From Hyphomicrobiales bacterium (GTDB lineage Bacteria; Pseudomonadota; Alphaproteobacteria; Rhizobiales; Xanthobacteraceae), in NCBI GenBank assembly GCA_017305535.1, contig JAFKKN010000002.1, forward strand, positions 62,001 to 126,000: a stretch of DNA of 64,000 nucleotides. Reading direction: 5' to 3'. The translations under genes and the position numbers were made by a program. Shown here in pieces: positions 45,906 through 52,977 of the stretch (positions are counted from its first letter, which is position 1; each line of letters opens with the position of its first letter). Under the pieces are notes generated by a model, which saw only the letters and a program-made list of their open reading frames with translations, was not told the DNA's origin and did not search any database.

Positions 45906-48620
45906 TCACGTTCCCGTCGCCTCGCGCACCAGATCCTCGGCGGCTTCCGCCAGCAATTCGTCCGAGGCTTCGCCGTAAACCGCTTCGCGACCGATTTCCA
46001 GCATCACCGGCACTGCGAGCGGAGAAATCCGATCGAGTTCCTTGTGAGTGATTCGACCCGCGATACGCGCCAGCATATCACTCAGGCGCCGCAAATCGAG
46101 CAGCCCCGTCGCGGCGTCGGCACGCGCCGCGCGCAACAGCACGTGATCCGGCTGATGTTTTCTCAAAACGTCGTAGACGAGATCGGTGGAGAACAGCACC
46201 TGACGCCGGCTTTTCTCCTCGCCGGTGAAACGGCGCGGAATCAATCCCGAAATGATCGCGCAGTTGCGGAATGTGCGCTTCATCAGCGCGGATTCCGCGA
46301 GCCATGCTTCCAGATCGTCGCCCAGCATGTCGGGATCGAACAGCGTGGCAAGATTCAAGCGGCCCTGCCGGATCATCGCCGACATATCGCCCAGCGCCCA
46401 TACCGCCAGCGCATATTCGTTGGCGACGAAACCGAGCGGCCGCACCCGCGCACGCTCCAGCCGCCGCGTCAGCAGCATGCCGAGCGTCTGGTGCGCCAAC
46501 CGCCCCTCGAACGGATAGCAGACGAGGTAATGCTTGTCGGCGCGCGGAAAAGTTTCCACCACCATCTCGCGCGCGCCCGGCACACGTGAGCGATAGGATT
46601 GCAGCGACAGCCATTCGCGCACCTGATCCGGCAGCCCCTTCCACGCGCGCTGATCCGCCAGCAGCAAGCGCACGCGTTCGGCAAGGTAGGTCGAGAGCGG
46701 AAACTTGCCGCCCATGTAGGACGGCACTTTCGCGTCGGCATCGTTGGCGCGCGAGACATAGACCTCATCTTCCACCAGCGCCTCGTAACGCACGATCTCG
46801 CCGCCGAAAACAAAGGTGTCGCCGACCACCAGCCCCTCGATGAAATATTCCTCGATCTGGCCGAGCATGCGGCCGCCGCGCGCGACGGTGCCGGTCGAAC
46901 CTGAGCCGCCGCGCCGCGAGCGCACCAGCCGCACCTTGAGCATCGATTCCTCGACGATGGTGCCGACGTTGAGCCGATAGCTCTGCCGCACCTTCGGATT
47001 GGCGACGCGCCATCGCCCCTGCTTGTCCTGCTTGATGCGCGCGAAACGCTCGTAGCTTTTCAGCGCATAACCGCCGGTTGCAACAAAATCGACCACGTCA
47101 TCGAAATCCGCACGTGACAAGTCCGCGTAAGGCGCGGCTGTTTTCACTTCCGCATAAAGATCCTCGGCAAGAAACGGTTCGCCGCAGGCGCAGCCGAGTA
47201 CATGCTGCGCCAACACATCAAGCGCGCCGGGCCGTAGCGGTGGCGTGTCCTGCGCGTTCTCGTTCACCGCATCGATGGCGACGCGGCACTCCAACACTTC
47301 GAACCGATTGGCCGGCACCAGCACCGCGCGCGAAGCCTCATCGAGGCGGTGATTGGCGCGGCCGATCCGCTGCATCAGCCGCGACGATCCCTTCGGCGCG
47401 CCGATATTGACGACGAGATCGACATCGCCCCAGTCGACGCCGAGATCGAGCGACGAGGTACACACCACGCCGCGCAATTTGCCGGCGGTCATCGCGTCCT
47501 CGACCTTGCGGCGCTGGCCGACATCGAGCGAGCCGTGATGCAAAGCGATGGCGAGATTGTCGTCGTTCATCCGCCACAGATCCTGAAACAGCATCTCGGC
47601 CTGGCTGCGGGTGTTGACGAACACCAGCGTGGTCTTGTTGCGCTTGATCAGATCGTAGATTTCGCCGAGCGCGTGGCGCGCCGAATGCCCCGCCCACGGC
47701 AAGCGCTCGCGGGTGTCGAGCATTTCGACCACAGGCGCCGCCGCGCCGCCTGCGACGACGATGTCGGCGGCTGGGTTTTCCTCCTCACTTGGCGCAGCAT
47801 CTTCTCCCCTCCCCCCACGCCCTTGCGTGGCGGGGAGGGGTCGGGGGTGGGGGGAAGCGGCATTTCGGACATCAACGCCGTCTCCGCTGAAGAGCCCCCC
47901 ACCCCCGACCCCTCCCCGCCGCTTCGCGGAGGGAGGGGAGATAATCTGCGGCACGAGAAATCTTGCCAGCGACTCCGGTTCCGCGACCGTCGCGGACAGT
48001 CCGATGGCACGCACCTGCGGCGCGATGGTCCACAGTCGCGAGAGTCCGAGCGACAGCAGGTCGCCGCGCTTCGATGTCACCAGCGCGTGCAGTTCGTCGA
48101 GCACGATCCGTCGTAGCGATGCAAACAGATAGGGCGCGTCGTCGGATGCCAGCAGCAAGGCCAGTTGTTCCGGCGTCGTCAGCATGATGTCGGGCGGATA
48201 GCGCCGTTGCCGCTGCCGCCGCGACGCCGGCGTATCACCGGTGCGGGTCTCGACCCGGATCGGCAGGCCCATTTCGGCGACCGGCGTTTCCAGATTGCGC
48301 GCGATATCGACCGCCAGCGCCTTCAACGGCGAGATGTAGAGTGTGTGGAGGCCGCCAGCCTTCTCCCCGGCGCTTCGTGGAGGGAGAGGAGTTGTCCGCG
48401 TTTTCGGGGACATTCCGCTCAGTTCCACCAGCGTCGGCAAAAACCCGGCCAGCGTCTTGCCGGCGCCGGTCGGCGCGATCAGCAGTGCCGAGCGGTTCGC
48501 GCGCGCTTTTGTCAGCAGCGCGAGTTGATGCGCGCGCGGAGACCAGCCACGCCGGGCAAACCAGCGCGAAAAGGCTTCCGGCAGCGGCGCAGACAGAGAA
48601 TCGGGGTCCGATAGCGGCAC
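45906..48620 (-). CDS. ligase-associated DEXH-box DNA helicase (Lhr-like) with two in-frame insertions
   Basis: 904 residues, longer than usual for the family (about 800-850). Walker A is TGAGKT at 51-56, the DEXH box is Asp175-Glu-Leu-His178, and motif V/VI region reads QRIGRANHRLDE. The Lhr core winged-helix and C-terminal domains follow. Two stretches look like insertions: about residues 70-90 (PKTRTTPLPPRSAGEKAGG) and 227-273 (SPPSAKRRGGVGGGG...TQGRGGRGED). Both are encoded by copies of the G/C-tract palindromic unit, and both keep the frame. GTG start at 48620. Works with pdeM, exonuclease and ligase in cross-link or cisplatin repair in relatives. Confidence 0.87.
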   Translation of the reverse strand: MPLSDPDSLSAPLPEAFSRWFARRGWSPRAHQLALLTKARANRSALLIAPTGAGKTLAGFLPTLVELSGMSPKTRTTPLPPRSAGEKAGGLHTLYISPLKALAVDIARNLETPVAEMGLPIRVETRTGDTPASRRQRQRRYPPDIMLTTPEQLALLLASDDAPYLFASLRRIVLDELHALVTSKRGDLLSLGLSRLWTIAPQVRAIGLSATVAEPESLARFLVPQIISPPSAKRRGGVGGGGLFSGDGVDVRNAASPHPRPLPATQGRGGRGEDAAPSEEENPAADIVVAGGAAAPVVEMLDTRERLPWAGHSARHALGEIYDLIKRNKTTLVFVNTRSQAEMLFQDLWRMNDDNLAIALHHGSLDVGQRRKVEDAMTAGKLRGVVCTSSLDLGVDWGDVDLVVNIGAPKGSSRLMQRIGRANHRLDEASRAVLVPANRFEVLECRVAIDAVNENAQDTPPLRPGALDVLAQHVLGCACGEPFLAEDLYAEVKTAAPYADLSRADFDDVVDFVATGGYALKSYERFARIKQDKQGRWRVANPKVRQSYRLNVGTIVEESMLKVRLVRSRRGGSGSTGTVARGGRMLGQIEEYFIEGLVVGDTFVFGGEIVRYEALVEDEVYVSRANDADAKVPSYMGGKFPLSTYLAERVRLLLADQRAWKGLPDQVREWLSLQSYRSRVPGAREMVVETFPRADKHYLVCYPFEGRLAHQTLGMLLTRRLERARVRPLGFVANEYALAVWALGDMSAMIRQGRLNLATLFDPDMLGDDLEAWLAESALMKRTFRNCAIISGLIPRRFTGEEKSRRQVLFSTDLVYDVLRKHQPDHVLLRAARADAATGLLDLRRLSDMLARIAGRITHKELDRISPLAVPVMLEIGREAVYGEASDELLAEAAEDLVREATGT
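47802..47942. repeat. G/C-tract palindromic unit pair inside the helicase gene
   Basis: Two copies of a ~50-bp unit facing each other over about 141 bp. The inner arms GGGGAGGGGTCGGGGG (47832-47854, 23 bp in all) and the complementary run (47895-47917) match perfectly, extended to about 26 bp by paired neighbours. The outer ends TCTCCCCTCC and GGAGGGGAGA also pair. Each unit has its own hairpin with a small loop (ACGCCCTTGCGT and CGCTTCGCG). Coding in frame. Confidence 0.9.
48359..48391. repeat. truncated copy of the G/C-tract unit in the helicase gene
   Basis: A single shortened unit: TTCTCCCCGGCGCTTCGTGG followed by AGGGAGAGGAG. It carries the same loop (GCTTCG) and flanking tracts as the full units but lacks the CCCCCCACCCCCGAC portion. 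It encodes the first insertion of the helicase (about residues 77-87). Confidence 0.75.
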
Positions 48621-48821
48621 CGCCCACAGGTAAGCCTTCCGATGGCCTCGGTCGAGGCCATCGCGGTCCGTCGGATCTGGCGCCTCACGACCCGGAGAGC
48701 GCCAATTTTAAGCAAGGTTTCATCAACCCTCGGCCGCAATCCATCGTGGTGTGACCGTCAAACCACAGACAGCCCTGTGTTCCCGAGGTAGACTTTGGCA
48801 GTCACAGGAATGGAATCGACG

Positions 48822-50162
48822 ATGAAAACGATTATTGCCGGCGTTGCTCTCCTTGGAACCGCCGTCAGCGCGCAGGCCGCCGATCTGGCCGTCAAGGCTC
48901 CCTACACCAAGGCTCCGGCGATGGCCGCGGTCTATGACTGGACCGGCTTCTATCTCGGTGTGAACGCCGGCCTCGGCCTTGGCCGCGACCGGACGCAACA
49001 TTTCAATGGCGGCGTCGAGAACTCCACCTATCTGTCGCCGCTGGGCGCGATCGGCGGCGTGCAGGCCGGCTACAACTGGCAGACCAATTCCTTCCTCGGG
49101 CCCATCGTGTTCGGCATCGAGGCCGATATCCAGGGCGCCGATATGCGCGACGGTTCCGTCAACCTGGTCGGCGACACCTTCAACCAGCGACTGGACTGGT
49201 TCGGCACCGTTCGCGGCCGCGTCGGCCTCGTCACTGGCCCGACCCTGAGCTACATCACCGCCGGCTATGCTTACGGTGACGTCAAGACATCGGGCGTGAC
49301 CGGTGGCGTCCCGTTCGCCATGGGCGGCGGCCGCAGCGGCTGGACCTGGGGCAGCGGCGTCGAAGCCGCGCTGGGCGGCAACTGGACCGGCAAGATCGAA
49401 TACCTCTATCTCGACCTCGGCGACCCGGGCAGCATCTACGCCGGCGGCGGCCAGGCGATCCGTTCCGAGCTGCGCGAGCACATCTTCCGCGTCGGCCTGA
49501 ACTATCGCATCGGCGGCAACAGCACCTACATGCAAACCGCGACGGCGAACTGGAACGGCTTCTATCTCGGCGGCAACTTCGGCTCCGGCACCGCGCGCAA
49601 CCGCAGCACGGTTCTCGATGTTCCGACCGCGACCACCAGCAACTTCAATCTCTCGCCCGACGGCTTCAACGGCGGCGTGCAGGCCGGCTATAACTGGCAG
49701 GCCGGCAGCACCGTGTTCGGCATCGAGACCGACATTCAGGGCGCCTCGTCGGAAGATAACAAGACCTGCTTCGATTGCGGCCCCGGCCTGACGGTCAATT
49801 CGAAGCTGCCGTGGTTCGGCACCCTGCGCGGTCGCCTCGGCTACGCGGTGGGTCCGTCGCTGTTCTATGCCACCGGCGGTTTGGCCTATGGCGGCATCAA
49901 GACGGCCTTCAACGGCACGAGCTTCTCGGAGACCCGCACCGGCTGGACCGTCGGCGCCGGCATCGAAACGCCGTTCACGCTGCTCGGCCTGTTCGGTCCG
50001 AACTGGACGTCGAAGACCGAATATCTCTATGTCGATCTCGGCCGCTCCACCACCAACCTTACCCTCGGCACGCCGGCGGTGTTCACGACCAATGTGCAGG
50101 AACATATCTTCCGCACCGGTCTGAACTATCACTTCAATGCTCCGGTGGTCGCGAAGTACTGA
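48822..50162 (+). CDS. outer membrane beta-barrel protein with two tandem Omp25/31-type barrels
   Basis: 446 residues with signal peptide (MKTIIAGVALLGTAVSAQAAD). Two homologous domains follow: barrel 1 about residues 38-235 and barrel 2 about 243-446. Each starts W-[TN]-GFYLG-[VG]-N, then GGVQAGYNWQ, VFGIE-x-DIQGA, FGT-[VL]-RGR, a GW...G-x-E segment, EYLY-x-DLG and ends EHIFR-[VT]-GLNY. A normal member (RopB/Omp25/31) has one such eight-stranded barrel. It ends in a Tyr (VVAKY), a usual outer membrane signal. The pair of barrels in one chain is noted as a finding. Confidence 0.85.
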   Translation: MKTIIAGVALLGTAVSAQAADLAVKAPYTKAPAMAAVYDWTGFYLGVNAGLGLGRDRTQHFNGGVENSTYLSPLGAIGGVQAGYNWQTNSFLGPIVFGIEADIQGADMRDGSVNLVGDTFNQRLDWFGTVRGRVGLVTGPTLSYITAGYAYGDVKTSGVTGGVPFAMGGGRSGWTWGSGVEAALGGNWTGKIEYLYLDLGDPGSIYAGGGQAIRSELREHIFRVGLNYRIGGNSTYMQTATANWNGFYLGGNFGSGTARNRSTVLDVPTATTSNFNLSPDGFNGGVQAGYNWQAGSTVFGIETDIQGASSEDNKTCFDCGPGLTVNSKLPWFGTLRGRLGYAVGPSLFYATGGLAYGGIKTAFNGTSFSETRTGWTVGAGIETPFTLLGLFGPNWTSKTEYLYVDLGRSTTNLTLGTPAVFTTNVQEHIFRTGLNYHFNAPVVAKY

Positions 50163-50183
50163 TCGGCCTCACCGACTGAAACG

Positions 50184-50213
50184 AAAAGCCCCGGCAGCGA
50201 TGCCGGGGCTTTT
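50184..50213 (+). terminator. intrinsic terminator after the two-barrel porin gene
   Basis: AAAAGCCCCGGCA (50184-50196), loop GCGA, TGCCGGGGCTTTT (50201-50213), then GTTTTG: a 13-bp perfect stem and T tract. Confidence 0.92.
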
Positions 50214-50594
50214 GTTTTGAATACAAGACTTTTCGATAGAACCGATAACTCGTCATGGCCGGGCTTGTCCCGGCCATCCACGTTCTTGAAATGACAGCGC
50301 AGAATCCAGTGAGCGATTTGTATTTTGACGGAAACCCAAATCCGTCATGCGCCGGCAATAGCCATTCGAAGAACGACGTCGCTTTCGCTCCACGAGATGC
50401 CGGGCATCCGCGCCTCTAGAATGTTGCAAAATGAAAGACGTGGATGGCCGGGACCAGCAGCCCGGCCATAACGAAAGAGCCTCTAGCTTCTTTCATTTTC
50501 CCTACGGCCCCTCAAAACGACGAGGCCGGATTTGCGCACTGCAAACCCGGTCTCGTTCTTTATTTGCGAGATCGGCTGAGGCCGACCGGGTTGG
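50214..50594. repeat. converging gap with repeat fragments and a bidirectional terminator
   Basis: No gene. It holds a half family 1 repeat (CGTCATGGCCGGGCTTGTCC from 50251 to 50282), a right half ending CGGCCATAACG (50435-50473), and an inner hairpin fragment near 50361-50395 that also appears inside the repeat at 54867. A GU-tolerant stem GAGGCCGGATTTGC (50522-50535) / GCAAACCCGGTCTC (50541-50554) is a probable terminator for the ABC binding protein gene. Confidence 0.7.
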
Positions 50595-51815
50595 TTATTC
50601 AGTGTAGGGCTGTCCGACGATGTCCCAGTCCTTGCCGTTGAAGATCGAGATGTAGAGCGTCTTAAACGGCGTGTAGTTATCCGGCGTGAACGAGTAGGTA
50701 ATGCCGTCCAGCATATAGGGCGAGTGGAAGCCGTTCAGGTTGGAAGCCTGTTTCAGCACGTTCTCGCGGGTCAGATCATCGCCGCAGCGGCGCAGGATTT
50801 CCGCCATGGCGACCGCCTGGCCGTAACCGGCGAACGCGATGGTGTTGTCAGGGTCGACGTTGGGCAGATACTTCTGACGGAACTCCTCGAATGCCTTCAC
50901 CTCGGGATCGTTCGCGAATTGCGGCACGCCGACTTCCTTGGCGTAGCGGATGGCGACGATGCCCTTGGCATTCTCGAGTCCGGCGGCATGCAGGATCGAG
51001 CGGCCGGTCGAGCCCGCCGACAACAGATGCAGCGGCTTCCAGCCCAGTTCGGCGATCTTGCGAATGGTCTGCGACGTCGCCTTGCCGGTGGTGATGTTAT
51101 AAAAAACGTCGGCGCCCGATTTCGACAGATTGATGATCTGCGAATCGATGGTCGGATCGGTGAGATCGTAGGTGGTCTCCGCGACCACCTTCGCCTTGCC
51201 GCCGGCCTTGGCCAGTTCTTCCTTGAAGGGCCCAAGGAAGTCGCGGCCGAAGTCGTCGTTCTGGTAGAGAATGCCGACCTTGGCATCCGGCTTCACGCTG
51301 AGCACGTACTTGGCAAGAATGCGCGCCTCGGTCGGGTAGAGCGGCAGTCCGGCCATGGTCCACTTGAAGTGCTTTGGATCGTTCCACTTCGACGCGCCGG
51401 TGTTGAGCAGGATCTGCGGCACGCCCTTGCTGTTGAGATATTTATGCACGGCGGTCTGCGGCGCGGTGCCGAGCGAACCGAACAGCGCCAGCACCTCTTC
51501 CTGTTCCACCAGCCTGCGGGTTTGTTCGACCGCTTTCGGTGCCGAATAGGCATCGTCCGCGGAGATGAACTTGATCTTGCGGCCGTTGATGCCGCCCTTC
51601 TCGTTCAGCATCTGAAAGTAGGCCTCGCCGACGCGGCCGAGCACGCCATAGAGCGATCCCGGCCCCGAATGCGGCACGGTCTGGCCCAACTTGATCTCGG
51701 TGTCGCTGGCGCCCGGGCTGTATTTCTTGTCGGCGGCAAACGCCTGAGTGGCGACAAGCAGCGCGGCTCCTGCGACGACAGCATGCGGCAACCGGAACGG
51801 TGAACGTCGGTCCAT
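50595..51815 (-). CDS. ABC transporter substrate-binding protein (branched-chain amino acid / urea type)
   Basis: 406-residue periplasmic binding protein of the type I LivK fold. Signal peptide HAVVAGAALLVATQAFAAD. Family features: SPGASDTEIKLGQTVPHSGP at the start and LYQNDDFGRDFLGPFKEELAKAGG in the second lobe. The membrane parts are not adjacent, which is common for orphan LivK-type proteins in these genomes. Substrate not predictable. Confidence 0.87.
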   Translation of the reverse strand: MDRRSPFRLPHAVVAGAALLVATQAFAADKKYSPGASDTEIKLGQTVPHSGPGSLYGVLGRVGEAYFQMLNEKGGINGRKIKFISADDAYSAPKAVEQTRRLVEQEEVLALFGSLGTAPQTAVHKYLNSKGVPQILLNTGASKWNDPKHFKWTMAGLPLYPTEARILAKYVLSVKPDAKVGILYQNDDFGRDFLGPFKEELAKAGGKAKVVAETTYDLTDPTIDSQIINLSKSGADVFYNITTGKATSQTIRKIAELGWKPLHLLSAGSTGRSILHAAGLENAKGIVAIRYAKEVGVPQFANDPEVKAFEEFRQKYLPNVDPDNTIAFAGYGQAVAMAEILRRCGDDLTRENVLKQASNLNGFHSPYMLDGITYSFTPDNYTPFKTLYISIFNGKDWDIVGQPYTE

Positions 51816-51942
51816 AGTCTGACAATCTCCCCATCATTTTTAGTTAATCGTTTAAGTAGCGGAAACGTAACACACTCCGTCACCAACACAACCTCGTCGG
51901 ACGCACGGTGTCGCCGCGCGATGTGCGGCCTATATACGCATC

Positions 51943-52977
51943 ATGCGCCCGCAAGATCTTCTCGCACCGACACCGGCCGGCCTGTGTTGCAGGCTCGGCG
52001 GCTTTCACATCGACCCGATGCGATCGGTGGAACGCGCCTTGATTACCCACGCTCATTCCGATCATGCCCACCCCGGCCACGGCATGGTGCTGGCGACGCA
52101 GGAAACGCTCGACATGATGCGGCTGCGCTACGGCGACAATTTCGCCGGCCGCACGCAAGCCATCCGCTACGGCGAAACCCTCCGGCTCAACGACGTGACC
52201 GTCAGCTTTCACCCAGCCGGTCATGTCCTCGGCTCGGCACAGATCGCGATGACCCACGAAGGCCTGCGCATCGTCGCGTCCGGCGACTACAAGGACGCGC
52301 CGGACCCGACCTGCGAACCGTTCGAAGTGGTGCCATGCGACGTCTTCATCACCGAGGCCACGTTCGGCTTGCCGGTGTTCCGGCATCCCGACGCCGCGCG
52401 TGAGGTGCGGAAGCTGCTGGACTCGGTGCGGTTGTTTCCGGAGCGCGCACATCTGGTCGGCGCCTATTCGCTCGGCAAGGCGCAACGTGTCATCGCGCTG
52501 CTGCGTGCGGCCGGATTTGGCGCGCCGATCTATCTGCACGGCGCGATGGAGCCGATCACGCGATACTATGAAAGCCGCGGCATCCCGCTCGGCGACCTGC
52601 GTCCGGTGAAAGACATGAAGAAGGCGGAACTTGCCGGCACTATCACGCTGGCGCCGCCATCCGCGACCTCCGATATCTGGACCCGTCGATTCCCCGATCC
52701 TCTCACGGCTTTCGCCTCAGGCTGGATGCGGATTCGCGCCCGGGCACGGCAACGCGGCGTCGAACTGCCGCTGGTGATTTCCGATCACGCCGACTGGAAC
52801 GGCCTCACCGCAACCATCAAGGCCACCGGCGCCGGCGAAATCTGGGTGACGCATGGCGAGGAAGACGCGCTGGTGCACTGGTGCAAGACGCAAGGACTTG
52901 CGGCCCGGCCCTTGGCGCTGATCGGCTACGGCGAGGAAGACGAAAGCATCCCGGCGGCGATCGAGGGCGATGCATGA
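51943..52977 (+). CDS. ligase-associated DNA exonuclease (MBL/beta-CASP fold)
   Basis: 344 residues. The metal motif HAHSDH is at 36-41 (ALITHAHSDHAHPG), the second metal loops are SGDYKDAPDPTC and the late His/Asp block HADWNGL, TAT..THGEED typical of beta-CASP nucleases. A Gly/Ser-rich region 90-110 holds the third motif. Relatives (SNM1-like) are 5-prime or single-strand exonucleases in the ligase-associated repair set with Lhr-type helicase, PdeM and the ATP-dependent ligase. Ends ATGA over the ligase start. Confidence 0.88.
   Translation: MRPQDLLAPTPAGLCCRLGGFHIDPMRSVERALITHAHSDHAHPGHGMVLATQETLDMMRLRYGDNFAGRTQAIRYGETLRLNDVTVSFHPAGHVLGSAQIAMTHEGLRIVASGDYKDAPDPTCEPFEVVPCDVFITEATFGLPVFRHPDAAREVRKLLDSVRLFPERAHLVGAYSLGKAQRVIALLRAAGFGAPIYLHGAMEPITRYYESRGIPLGDLRPVKDMKKAELAGTITLAPPSATSDIWTRRFPDPLTAFASGWMRIRARARQRGVELPLVISDHADWNGLTATIKATGAGEIWVTHGEEDALVHWCKTQGLAARPLALIGYGEEDESIPAAIEGDA

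Noticed and set aside
47802-48391. CRISPR-like or satellite array
   Set aside because: Only three units at unequal spacing, arranged as inverted pairs with no spacers and no cas genes.
48723-50132. 469-residue frame opposite the two-barrel porin
   Set aside because: Shadow of a gene whose duplicated barrel motifs are unmistakable; its apparent internal repeat reflects the duplication of the real gene.
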